Under the pieces are notes generated by a model, which did no database searches, was not told the origin of the DNA, and was given only the letters and a program-made list of their open reading frames with translations. From Treponema sp. (lineage in GTDB: Bacteria; Spirochaetota; Spirochaetia; Treponematales; Treponemataceae): DNA of 64,000 nt. Position numbers and translations under genes: made by a program. This document shows positions 8,112-16,357 of the stretch, piece by piece (the stretch's first letter is position 1; the number at the start of each line of letters is the position of its first letter). The stretch covers positions 212,889 through 276,888 of the forward strand of contig JAFXSM010000030.1 in the NCBI GenBank assembly GCA_017525605.1, read 5' to 3'.

Positions 8112-9773
8112 ATGGCTGATACAATGCATGCTTTGGAGAAAAATCCAAATTGGAAAGGTCGCCGTGGTCCTGTCGTCCTCGTTATCATGGACGGAGTCGG
8201 ATATGGAAAGTATGAGGACGGCGACGCTGTAAAAGCATCTAGGATGAAGTATTTGGACTGGTTCACGAAGAACTGTCCGCACACTCAGTTGAAGGCGCAC
8301 GGAACTGCTGTCGGTCTTCCTTCTGATGACGACATGGGAAACAGCGAGGTCGGACACAATGCAATGGGCTGCGGCCGCGTCTTCGCACAGGGCGCAAAGC
8401 TCGTTTCTGAGAGCATCAAATCCGGCTTGATGTATGAGGGCGACACTTGGAAGAAGCTTATCAAGAACGTGAAGGACAAGAATTCAACTCTTCACTTCCT
8501 CGGTCTTGTTTCTGACGGAAACGTCCATGCCCACATCGACCACTTGAAAGCGATGGTCGCGCAGGCAAACAAAGAGGGAGTCAAGAAAATCCGCGTTCAC
8601 GCACTTTTGGACGGACGCGATGTTGACCCGACTTCCGCACTGAATTATGTCACTCCGCTTGAGGAATATCTCGCGTCATTCAAAGATGCAGACTACAGAA
8701 TCGCTTCTGGTGGCGGACGCATGTTCATCACGATGGACCGCTACAACGCTGACTGGCCGATGGTCGAGCGCGGATGGAAAGCTCACGTTCTCGGAGAAGG
8801 CCGCCAGTTCGAGTCTGCGACAAAAGCAATCGAAACTTACCGCGCAGAGAATGCGGGGCTCCTCGACCAGGACGTTCACGAATTCGTAATCGCAGAGAAC
8901 GGAAAGCCTGTCGGAACTGTCGAGGATGGAGATTCAGTTATCCTCTACAACTTCCGCGGAGACCGTGCCCTTGAAATCACAAACTGCTTCGAGGCAGGAA
9001 ACGAATTCAACAGGTTCGACAGAAAGCGCGTTCCAGCTTGCGAATATGCAGGAATGATGGAATACGACGGCGATGCGCACATTCCTCATCAGTACCTCGT
9101 GAACCCGCCGAGTATCGACAGAACGATGGGCGAATACCTCACGAAGACTGGCGTAAAACTCCTTGCGATTTCCGAGACACAGAAATACGGACACGTCACA
9201 TACTTCTTCAACGGAAACAAGCAGGGCAAATTCGACGAGAAACTTGAGGATTACGTCGAAGTTCCGTCTGATGTCGTTCCGTTCGAGCAGAGACCGTGGA
9301 TGAAATGTGCGGAAATCACCGACAAAGTAATCGAAGCAATCAAGAGCGGAAAATACGACCACATCAGATTGAACTATCCGAACGGCGACATGGTAGGACA
9401 CACAGGCGTGTTCAACGCAGTCGTCTGCTCAATGGAAGGAATGGACTTGCAGCTCGGCCGCCTCAAGGCAGCAATCGAAGAGGCAGGCGGAATCCTCTGT
9501 CTCACAGCTGACCACGGAAACAGCGACGATATGTACGAGCACAACAAAGACGGCTCTGTCAAAATGGACAAAAACGGCGAGCCGAAAGCAAAGACATCAC
9601 ACTCGCTCAACCCAGTCCCAGGAATCATCTACGACCCGGAATACAAAGGCGAGTACGACACGGAAAAACTCAACGACGGACTCGGAATCTCTTCTTGGCC
9701 ATCAACATTGATGACATTGATGGGCTACGTTCCGCCAACCGACTACGACAAGTCAATCATCAACCTGAAGTAA
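8112..9773 (+). CDS. gpmI: 2,3-bisphosphoglycerate-independent phosphoglycerate mutase
   Basis: GpmI interconverts 3- and 2-phosphoglycerate in glycolysis, using manganese. The protein has 553 residues, near the upper end for the family. Motifs: VLVIMDGVGYG, the nucleophile Ser78 in DDMGNSEVGHNAMGCGR, HALLDGRDVDP, RGDR, and the metal motif TADHGNSDDM. GAGGTGG precedes the ATG. A pair of nested palindromic elements follows the stop codon. Confidence 0.96.
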   Translation: MADTMHALEKNPNWKGRRGPVVLVIMDGVGYGKYEDGDAVKASRMKYLDWFTKNCPHTQLKAHGTAVGLPSDDDMGNSEVGHNAMGCGRVFAQGAKLVSESIKSGLMYEGDTWKKLIKNVKDKNSTLHFLGLVSDGNVHAHIDHLKAMVAQANKEGVKKIRVHALLDGRDVDPTSALNYVTPLEEYLASFKDADYRIASGGGRMFITMDRYNADWPMVERGWKAHVLGEGRQFESATKAIETYRAENAGLLDQDVHEFVIAENGKPVGTVEDGDSVILYNFRGDRALEITNCFEAGNEFNRFDRKRVPACEYAGMMEYDGDAHIPHQYLVNPPSIDRTMGEYLTKTGVKLLAISETQKYGHVTYFFNGNKQGKFDEKLEDYVEVPSDVVPFEQRPWMKCAEITDKVIEAIKSGKYDHIRLNYPNGDMVGHTGVFNAVVCSMEGMDLQLGRLKAAIEEAGGILCLTADHGNSDDMYEHNKDGSVKMDKNGEPKAKTSHSLNPVPGIIYDPEYKGEYDTEKLNDGLGISSWPSTLMTLMGYVPPTDYDKSIINLK

Positions 9774-9781
9774 TCGGTTTA

Positions 9782-9955
9782 TTAGATTGAATGTCGAGTT
9801 ACTGCTAGTTGTAGTTCAAGTGAAAAAGCTGCCGGCGAGAACCCAATCACGAAAACGGCAGTACCGTTTCGCGGTGGCTGAGTGTTTTCGTGATTGGAAC
9901 CTCGCCTACGCTTTTTCACTTGCACTCAGTTGTAAAAACTCGGCATTCATCTAAA
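9782..9955 (+). repeat. Nested palindromic element, copy 1
   Basis: Working inward, the arms are: 9782-9800 with 9937-9955 (imperfect, TGAATGTCGAGTT type); 9817-9829 with 9910-9922 (13 bp perfect); GGCGAG with CTCGCC (9834-9839, 9901-9906); and 9845-9856 with 9884-9895 (12 bp perfect). Between the last two pairs lie the conserved AACCC and GGAAC. The apex 9857-9883 holds ACCG-TTTCG-CGGT. The same apex and loop bases recur at 44.8 and 52.2 kb with different stems. Confidence 0.85.
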
Positions 9956-9970
9956 CAACAAAAAACAGAC

Positions 9971-10131
9971 AAAAATCGAGTTTTTTACAACCAAATTTAA
10001 GGAAATATGCGGAATCGGGGTTCCACACTTCGAAAACATCTGCACAAGCGAAGCGCGGAAGCCGTTTTCGAAGGGTGGGTTCCCGATGGGAGCATATTTC
10101 CTTAGCATTGACTATGAAAACTCGATGTTTA
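9971..10131 (-). repeat. Nested palindromic element, copy 2 (opposite orientation)
   Basis: This has the same architecture as the preceding element but is inverted and more diverged. Arms: ATCGAGTTTT against GAAAACTCGAT (outermost); 9999-10010 with 10092-10103 (12 bp perfect, AAGGAAATATGC type); and 10028-10037 with 10064-10073 (10 bp). The conserved GGTTCC and GGGTTCC flank the inner stem. The two elements fill the 435-bp gap between gpmI and the phosphohexomutase gene. Confidence 0.75.
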
Positions 10132-10208
10132 GACTGTTGCAAATTTCACTTTTCGGCGCGTTTCAAAATATTTGGAGCGCGCTTTTTTTTCTGTGGTATA
10201 ATTTCCGT

Positions 10209-11747
10209 ATGTCAAAAAAAGAATTGTTAAGATTGCAAAACGGAAGCGATGTCCGCGGAATCGCATTGGATGGTGTCGCAGGAGAAAGCGTGAACCTCAC
10301 GGAGAATGACGCTTTCAGGATTGGTTCGGCGTTTGCCTATTGGCTTTCAATCAAGCATCGGACTGCCTGCGAGAAAATCGTTGTCGGAATCGGGCGGGAT
10401 TCCAGGATTACAGGCGAAAAACTGATGAGGGCCGTCGCGTGCGGACTTTCATCGCAGAATGTGCGTGTCGTTGACTGCTCCATGGCGACAACCCCAGCAA
10501 TGTTCATGTCGTGCGTGTTCGGAGAGACAAAGTACACAGGCAGCGTCATGATTACTGCAAGCCACCTTCCGTATAACAGAAACGGAATCAAATTTTTTGA
10601 TGCGGACGGAGGGCTTGACCATGCGGATATCGAGGTGATTCTTGAGCTTGCAAGCTCAATCGATTCTTCTTCTTTTTCTTCCGCGTCTTCTGAAAATCCA
10701 TTTGCGGATAAATTCGATTTAATCACTCTTTATTCTTCCCACCTGAAAAATTCAATCTGCAAATCACTCGGCTGCACCGAAAACGAAAAGCCTCTTTCGT
10801 CGCTCAAAATCGTTGTTGACAGCGGAAACGGCGCGTCGGGATTTTTCGTGTCGAAAGTCCTTGAGCCGCTCGGCGCGGACACGAGCGGAAGCCAGTTCCT
10901 TGAGCCGGACGGAATGTTCCCGAACCACATCCCGAACCCCGAAAACAAAGTTGCGATGGGGTTCATTCAGGATGCGACCGTGAAAAACAATGCCGACCTC
11001 GGGCTGATTTTCGACACCGACGTTGACAGGATGAGCGCGGTTTTCCCCGACGGAACGGAAATCAACAGGGATTCGATTATCGCCTTGATTTCAGCGATTG
11101 TCGCGCCAGAGCATCCGGGAAGCACAATCGTCACAGACAGCGTTACTTCCAGCCGCCTGACGTACTTTTTGGAGAACGTCCTCCACTTGAAGCACCTCTG
11201 TTTCAAGCGCGGCTACAAAAACGTAATCGAAAAGCAGATTGAGCTTTGCAAAAACGGAATCGATTGTCCTCTCGCAATGGAAACGAGCGGTCATGGTGCG
11301 CTTTTCGAGAATTACTCGCTTGATGACGGTGCGTACCTTGCCGTGAAAATCATAATCGCGCTCGCGAAGGCAAAGCGTGAAGGGAAAACACTCGAAAGCC
11401 TCATCGAAAAATTCCCGAAGGCAGTTCCTGGCGAGGAGGGCGAATTCCGGTTCAAGATTCTTGTGGAAGATTTCAGGGAGTACGGAAAGAAAGTCCTTGC
11501 CGAATTCAAAAATCGCGCCGAATCAAAAAAAATCACGCTCCCGGAAAACTTCGAGGGCGTGCGTCTTTCGTTCACTGGCGACGACGTGAAAGGCTGGATT
11601 CTCCTCCGCATGAGCCTGCACGACCCCGTGATGCCGCTGAACATCGAGGGCGAGCGGAAAGGCGACCTTGAAAAACTCAAGAAAATCGCGGCGGAGCTTT
11701 TGGACGGATTTGACAAACTCGATGTCAAATCACTTCAAAAGAACTGA
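10209..11747 (+). CDS. Phosphomannomutase/phosphoglucomutase family protein
   Basis: The enzyme moves phosphate between C1 and C6 of a hexose, linking sugar phosphates to glycan synthesis. With ATG at 10209 it has 512 residues. The phosphoserine is Ser118 in TASHLPYNRNG, the metal loop reads DTDVDR, and the sugar-binding loop is METSGHGALFEN. The C-terminal phosphate-binding domain is present but not clear in motif. An extended -10 box (TGGTATAAT, last base 10202) ends six bases before the ATG and no ribosome binding site is seen, which predicts a leaderless mRNA. Confidence 0.9.
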   Translation: MSKKELLRLQNGSDVRGIALDGVAGESVNLTENDAFRIGSAFAYWLSIKHRTACEKIVVGIGRDSRITGEKLMRAVACGLSSQNVRVVDCSMATTPAMFMSCVFGETKYTGSVMITASHLPYNRNGIKFFDADGGLDHADIEVILELASSIDSSSFSSASSENPFADKFDLITLYSSHLKNSICKSLGCTENEKPLSSLKIVVDSGNGASGFFVSKVLEPLGADTSGSQFLEPDGMFPNHIPNPENKVAMGFIQDATVKNNADLGLIFDTDVDRMSAVFPDGTEINRDSIIALISAIVAPEHPGSTIVTDSVTSSRLTYFLENVLHLKHLCFKRGYKNVIEKQIELCKNGIDCPLAMETSGHGALFENYSLDDGAYLAVKIIIALAKAKREGKTLESLIEKFPKAVPGEEGEFRFKILVEDFREYGKKVLAEFKNRAESKKITLPENFEGVRLSFTGDDVKGWILLRMSLHDPVMPLNIEGERKGDLEKLKKIAAELLDGFDKLDVKSLQKN

Positions 11748-11791
11748 TTTTTTTGTTAGACTTCATGAATCTTATTTAACGAGGTAACAAT

Positions 11792-11932
11792 ATGAGACTT
11801 GCACAGCGTTTTAGACCACGCGTAAGCACAAAACTTTCAAGAGCAAACGGAAAGAAAGCTGCAGAGAGAATTGCTGCAAACTATGCTTTGCTCAACAAAT
11901 TGGCAGCTGCTGATTCAAAATCAAAGAAGTAA
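11792..11932 (+). CDS. Small basic protein, 46 aa
   Basis: This short ORF has GAGG eight bases before the ATG and reads MRLAQRFRPRVSTKLSRANG at the start. It is rich in Arg, Lys and Ala, with a probable helix (KKAAERIAANYALLNKLAAA). Codon use is of the highly expressed type (AAA, GCT, GCA, CTC). It could be a ribosome-associated or nucleic-acid-binding peptide; I do not recognise the family. A hairpin terminator follows its stop by 19 bp. Confidence 0.6.
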   Translation: MRLAQRFRPRVSTKLSRANGKKAAERIAANYALLNKLAAADSKSKK

Positions 11933-11951
11933 GTTTTTTATCTTTGAATTC

Positions 11952-11998
11952 AAAATCCGCTTTCGTCATTCACGACCGGAAGCGGATTTTTTTTGCGC
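11952..11998 (+). terminator. Terminator hairpin, left copy of 47-bp direct repeat
   Basis: AATCCGCTTTC pairs with GGAAGCGGATT around a 15-base loop, followed by eight T. The 47 bases recur without a mismatch at 12903-12949 on the other side of the Rpn gene. Confidence 0.85.
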
Positions 11999-12031
11999 AA
12001 GGTAAGCCGATTTTGTGCTAGAATACAACCG

Positions 12032-12892
12032 ATGAGCAAGAGCAAGAGCGAAAAGAAGCCGAGAACGGTAAAGAAAATCGACCCGAAGATGTGGGAGCGG
12101 ATACAAGGCTTGCGGCTGATGGATGACGACTTCATGACAATCGTATTCTCGGGCGACAACAAGCTGACGGAGTTCCTCCTGCGCATCCTTCTCGACCGGA
12201 CGGATTTGACCGTAAAACAGTCGTTGACGCAGAAGGAAAAACACAACATTTTCGGGCGTTCGGTACGATTGGACGTTCTGGCGGTCGATACAGAGGGCAA
12301 GCAGTACAACATTGAGATTCAGCGTGCTGACAAAGGTGCGTCGGAGAGGCGTGCGAGGTACAATCTTTCGATGATAGATTCTCACTCGCTTCAGAAGAAC
12401 GACGACTTTTCCGCATTGCCTGAAACGTATATCATTTTCATAACCGAAAATGATTTTTATGGCAAAGGCGAACCGACTTATGTGGTGAATCAAATCATCA
12501 CAACCAGAAAAGGCGAGGTTTTGCCTTTCGACAATGGCGTTCACACGATTTATGTGAACGGCGCATACAAAGGTAAGGACGCAATTGGCTGGCTGATGCA
12601 CGACTTCCGCGAATCTAATGCGGACAAAATGCACTATGCCGAGATTGCCGAGCGCGTGCGGTTCCATAAGCAGGAAGACGGGGAGGTGAACACAGTGTGC
12701 AGGGCATTTGAAGAGTACGGAAAAGAAAAAGCTGCGGAAGCAAGAAAAGAAGCTAGAGTTGAACGCAATGTAGAAGTTGCAAAAAAACTGCTTCAAGATG
12801 GCTCAATGTCGCTTGAGCGCATTGCTGACATCGCTGATTTGCCGCTGGAGCAGGTGCGAAAACTTGCCGAGCAAATCCAACATCAGTCATAG
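12032..12892 (+). CDS. Rpn-family recombination-promoting nuclease / PD-(D/E)XK transposase-like protein
   Basis: Members of this family are DNA endonucleases linked to RecA-independent horizontal transfer. The 286-residue protein starts MSKSKSEKK at an ATG preceded by TAGAAT with a TG extension ending seven bases upstream and no ribosome binding site. The nuclease core shows LDVLAVDTEGKQYNIEIQ, giving the D...ExQ active-site pattern (about residues 75-92). The C-terminus is a helical coil with a late helix-turn-helix-like stretch. The gene sits between two identical 47-bp terminator copies, which marks it as an insertion. Confidence 0.85.
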   Translation: MSKSKSEKKPRTVKKIDPKMWERIQGLRLMDDDFMTIVFSGDNKLTEFLLRILLDRTDLTVKQSLTQKEKHNIFGRSVRLDVLAVDTEGKQYNIEIQRADKGASERRARYNLSMIDSHSLQKNDDFSALPETYIIFITENDFYGKGEPTYVVNQIITTRKGEVLPFDNGVHTIYVNGAYKGKDAIGWLMHDFRESNADKMHYAEIAERVRFHKQEDGEVNTVCRAFEEYGKEKAAEARKEARVERNVEVAKKLLQDGSMSLERIADIADLPLEQVRKLAEQIQHQS

Positions 12893-12902
12893 CTTGCTAT
12901 GA

Positions 12903-12949
12903 AAAATCCGCTTTCGTCATTCACGACCGGAAGCGGATTTTTTTTGCGC
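12903..12949 (+). terminator. Terminator hairpin, right copy of 47-bp direct repeat
   Basis: This is identical to 11952-11998 and begins 11 bp after the stop of the Rpn gene. On the minus strand the same hairpin could also stop transcription leaving aroC. Confidence 0.85.
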
Positions 12950-12963
12950 CAAGCTTTTTTTCG

Positions 12964-14070
12964 CTACTTTCTTGCAGCCCTGTTCTGCAAAAGCAAATCA
13001 GCAAGCGTTATCGCCGTCATCGCTTCGATTACAGGGACGATTCGCGGGCACAGGCAAACGTCATGCCTTCCTTCGATTACAAGGTCTGTCTCGCCGAATG
13101 TGCCGTCCTCGTTCGCGAAGATTGTCTTCTGCGACTTGAAAATGCTCGGCACAGGCTTCACTGCCACACGGAAGAAAATGTCGTTCCCGTTCGAGATTCC
13201 GCCGATGATTCCGCCTGCGTTGTTCGACTCGAACTGCACGCTTTTGCCGTCATCGCTTCTCATCTTGTCGTTGTTCACGCTTCCTGTCGAATCCGCCGCG
13301 TCAAAGCCAAGCCCGAATTCGATTCCCTTTACTGCCCCAATCGAAAGAATCGCCTTTGCAAGCTCCGCGTCGAGCTTCCCGAACACCGGCTCTCCGAGTC
13401 CCGCTGGGATTCCAGTTACCCTGCACGCGACGATTCCGCCGGCCGAGTCTCCCTGCTTCCTGTATTCTTCAATTCTCTCGTTCATTTTTTTTGCAGCAGC
13501 CGAATCTGCCGCGCGGAGCGAGTTCTTTTCGATTTCGGAAAAATCAATTTTTTCAATCGAGATGCCTGCTGCCCGTTCCGTGTACGCCGTGATTTTCACG
13601 TCGCCGAGAATCGCTTTCAAAACCTGGTTCGCGATTTCCCCTGCTGCGACGCGTGAGGCAGTTTCCCTGCCTGAGCTTCTTCCGCCGCCCCTGTAATCTC
13701 TGAATCCGTATTTTGAATAGAACGAAAAGTCCGCGTGTCCCGGCCGGAAAGTGTTCACGAGGTTCCCGTAGTCCTTCGAATGCTGAGAGGTGTTCCTGAT
13801 GACAAGCGCAATCGGCGTTCCTTCAGACTTTCCTTCGAAGATGCCGCTCAAGATTTCCGCCTTGTCGTCTTCCTTTCTTGCGGTGACCGACGCATTGTTC
13901 TTTCCGCCAAAGCTCTGTCCCGGCTTTCGCCTGTCGAGCGCGCCTTGTATTTTTTCGGCGTCGATTTCGATTCCTGCAGGAACTCCGTCAACTATGCAGC
14001 CGAGTGCGCTTCCGTGGCTTTCCCCGAATGTCGTCACTTTGAAAATTGTACCGATTGTGTTCTGTGCCAT
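12964..14070 (-). CDS. aroC: Chorismate synthase
   Basis: AroC makes chorismate from EPSP with reduced flavin, the last step of the shikimate pathway. The 368-residue protein starts MAQNTIGTIFKVTTFGESHG at 14070 after GGAGGAAAC; the longer frame upstream lacks family similarity. Motifs include the N-terminal GESHG, RRKPGQ, RPGHADF and YRGGGRSSGRETASRVAAG, which bind flavin and substrate. Its 3' end faces the duplicated terminator beside the Rpn gene. Confidence 0.96.
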   Translation of the reverse strand: MAQNTIGTIFKVTTFGESHGSALGCIVDGVPAGIEIDAEKIQGALDRRKPGQSFGGKNNASVTARKEDDKAEILSGIFEGKSEGTPIALVIRNTSQHSKDYGNLVNTFRPGHADFSFYSKYGFRDYRGGGRSSGRETASRVAAGEIANQVLKAILGDVKITAYTERAAGISIEKIDFSEIEKNSLRAADSAAAKKMNERIEEYRKQGDSAGGIVACRVTGIPAGLGEPVFGKLDAELAKAILSIGAVKGIEFGLGFDAADSTGSVNNDKMRSDDGKSVQFESNNAGGIIGGISNGNDIFFRVAVKPVPSIFKSQKTIFANEDGTFGETDLVIEGRHDVCLCPRIVPVIEAMTAITLADLLLQNRAARK

Positions 14071-14101
14071 TGTTTCCTCCGCAAACAAAAACGCAAACAA
14101 A

Positions 14102-14131
14102 AAAACGGTCTGAATCAATTCAAACCGTTTT
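14102..14131. terminator. Hairpin terminator
   Basis: AAAACGGT pairs with ACCGTTTT and encloses a second short stem (TGAA-TTCA). It lies after the dehydrogenase gene and before aroC on the minus strand. Confidence 0.6.
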
Positions 14132-14152
14132 CTATTTAAAGTTGAATCTTGC

Positions 14153-15229
14153 CTAGTTTATCAGATTTTCACATTCGTCGCCGTTCATCACTTTGCGGAT
14201 GTTGTCCAGCGTGACTGTCGCGATGTTCATCAGGTTCTCAGCCGTGAGATATGCCTGGTGGTGTGTCATAAGCACGTTCGGCAACCTCAGAAGCTTTTCG
14301 AAACTCTCGTCGCGTATCGGGGAAGGTGCCCAGTCGTCGCCGTAGAGGTTCTGCTTGTCCTCCTCGAAAATGTCGAATGCCACGCCCCTGATTCTTCCCG
14401 TGTTGAGCGCGTCGAACAGATTGTTCGTGTCGATGAGCGAGCCGCGTCCGATGTTCACTATGAGCGCGTCCTTCTTCATGAGCGAAATGCACTTGTCGTT
14501 GATGATGTGTCGTGTTTCGTAGACAAGAGGGCAGAAGAGCATGATGAAATTCGAATTCTTGAATATCTCTTCGAGGTTCACATATTCCGAATCGATTTTT
14601 TGTCCGAATGCTGGGTCCTGGTGTGCCGCGTTCAGAAGAACTTTCGCGCCGTATCCCTTGAAGATTTCCGCTGCGACTTTTCCGATTTTTCCGGCTCCGA
14701 TGATTCCGACTGTCTTTCCGTAAAGCTCAACGCCCATGAGATTTTCCGTCGAGAAGAATCCGTCGCGTGTCCTTGCGTATGCTTTCGGAATTTTTCTGTT
14801 GAGTGCCTGCAGGAGTGCGACCGCAAATTCCGCAGTGCTGTGCTCCGAGTATGACGGAACATGGACGACCTGCAGTCTTTTGCTTTCGGCGTTGATTGCT
14901 TTGATTGCATTCATGTCAACGTTGTTGTATCCGACTGAACGGAGCGCGATTATCTGAACTCCTTCTTCAATCAAAATCTCTGCGATACGCTTCGTTACCT
15001 GGTCGTTCGAGAAGATGCATACAACGTCGTGATTCTGTGCGAAAACAGCTGAAGTTTCGGTCAGATGCCCTTCGTAAAAATCCATCTCGAATTTCACGGA
15101 ATTATCCAAAGCAGAGTCGTCTGTGTCCGAGTCGTCTGCAAGTTTGCTTTCCGCAAGAGTCGCTGCTTTTGTAAAAGTTTCCGTGTCGTAGTGTTTCGTG
15201 TCAAAAAAAGCGATTCTGATTATCTTCAT
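14153..15229 (-). CDS. D-2-hydroxyacid dehydrogenase (D-lactate dehydrogenase type)
   Basis: This 358-residue cytoplasmic NAD enzyme probably reduces pyruvate or a related 2-oxoacid to the D-hydroxyacid. The nucleotide-binding glycines are in GIIGAGKIGKVAAE, the substrate Arg region is NIGRGSLIDT, and the catalytic His is in LMTHHQAYLT. The insertion CNGxDN-like SVGYNNVDMNA fits the lactate dehydrogenase branch. The ATG at 15229 has GGAG upstream. It is monocistronic with its own terminator. Confidence 0.87.
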   Translation of the reverse strand: MKIIRIAFFDTKHYDTETFTKAATLAESKLADDSDTDDSALDNSVKFEMDFYEGHLTETSAVFAQNHDVVCIFSNDQVTKRIAEILIEEGVQIIALRSVGYNNVDMNAIKAINAESKRLQVVHVPSYSEHSTAEFAVALLQALNRKIPKAYARTRDGFFSTENLMGVELYGKTVGIIGAGKIGKVAAEIFKGYGAKVLLNAAHQDPAFGQKIDSEYVNLEEIFKNSNFIMLFCPLVYETRHIINDKCISLMKKDALIVNIGRGSLIDTNNLFDALNTGRIRGVAFDIFEEDKQNLYGDDWAPSPIRDESFEKLLRLPNVLMTHHQAYLTAENLMNIATVTLDNIRKVMNGDECENLIN

Positions 15230-15379
15230 TTTAAATTCTCCTGTCCAAAACTGTAGATTTTGGAGATTTTATTATTATATATTGATTTTTTTTTAATGTG
15301 GATATCACAAGAAGAAATTTATGCAGAGTTATTCTTGAAGCCAATTGAATTTTTGTCGATTGCAAAGTAATTTCGTTTC

Positions 15380-16342
15380 ATGGCATCAAAAATTTTTAAT
15401 CTGAAGAACAAATCCAAAATCCGCCTTGATGAATTCCTGCGTGCCGAGCTTCCTTCCGCAATCGGCACATCAGTTTCCAACTCGAAGCTCCGCCGCCTGA
15501 TTATTTCCGGAAACGTCTATGTCGGCTCAAGGCAAATCCGATTTCCGTCGTTCGTTCTCTTTGCGTCTTCCTCGGTTTCCGTTGCCGTCGATGAGGAGAA
15601 GCTTTTTTTCGAGAAGCAGCCTGACGACATAAAATTCGACCTGTCCGAAAAAGAAATTCTTTTCGAGGACGATTCAATCATCGTCGTGAACAAGCCCCCG
15701 TTTTTTCCGACTGAGGCCGGCATGGTCGGAAGCCGCGACAACCTTCATGCGGCCGTCGTCCGCTATCTTTTTGAACGCCAGAAAAAAACGAATCCGAACA
15801 TGAAAAATCCGCCGTATGTCGGGATAATGCACCGCCTCGACAGGGAGACGAGCGGAGTGATTCTCTTCACGAAAACACGTGCCGTGAACGCGCATTGCCA
15901 CGATATGTTCGAGAACCACACCGCGCGTAAAATTTACAGGGCAGTCGTCACAGAAAAAAAATGCGGAATCGATTTGGATTCTGCTCTTCCAAAAAGTTTT
16001 TCCGTTGAATTTCTGATGAACAGAATCAGCTTGAAAAGCCAGGCTGCAAAGTGGGGCAGGGTGCAGAAAGACGGTCTTCCGTCGAAAACAGAATTCACTG
16101 TTCTCAAAAAAACTTCGCTCGGCGGAAAAAATGTTTTCCTTGTTGAATGCAGGCCGCTGACAGGGCGAACTCACCAAATCCGCGTCCATCTTTCTTCCGT
16201 GGGGCTTCCGATTCTTGGCGACGAGCTTTATGGTGGCGATGATTTTTCAAGAATCATGCTCCATGCCGAGTCGCTTAGTTTTCAGCATCCGGTGACGAAA
16301 GAAAATATGTGCGTCCGTTCTCCGCTCCCCGACGGATTCTGA
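15380..16342 (+). CDS. RluA-family pseudouridine synthase
   Basis: The enzyme isomerises uridine in rRNA or tRNA. The 320-residue protein has an S4-like N-terminal part (IRLDEFLRAELP, LRRLIISGNVYVG) and a catalytic domain with the Asp in MHRLDRETSGVILFTKT. It ends with RPLTGRTHQIRVHLSSVGLPILGDE-type motifs. TAATTT ends six bases before the ATG with no ribosome binding site, a weaker case of the leaderless pattern. The exact RNA target cannot be told from sequence. Confidence 0.9.
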   Translation: MASKIFNLKNKSKIRLDEFLRAELPSAIGTSVSNSKLRRLIISGNVYVGSRQIRFPSFVLFASSSVSVAVDEEKLFFEKQPDDIKFDLSEKEILFEDDSIIVVNKPPFFPTEAGMVGSRDNLHAAVVRYLFERQKKTNPNMKNPPYVGIMHRLDRETSGVILFTKTRAVNAHCHDMFENHTARKIYRAVVTEKKCGIDLDSALPKSFSVEFLMNRISLKSQAAKWGRVQKDGLPSKTEFTVLKKTSLGGKNVFLVECRPLTGRTHQIRVHLSSVGLPILGDELYGGDDFSRIMLHAESLSFQHPVTKENMCVRSPLPDGF

Positions 16343-16357
16343 TGCCTTTTGGATTCG

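Noticed and set aside
10086..10208. N-terminal extension of the hexomutase
   Set aside because: It would be translated from a nested palindromic element and has no family similarity; the ATG at 10209 fits the family.
9774..10208. Replication origin
   Set aside because: The large palindromes recur elsewhere; no DnaA box cluster or dnaA/dnaN gene is present.
11966..12796. 276-codon frame on the minus strand
   Set aside because: Antisense to the Rpn gene; composition is that of a complement frame.
12032..12892. Complete insertion sequence around the Rpn gene
   Set aside because: There are no terminal inverted repeats; flanks are direct repeats of a terminator.
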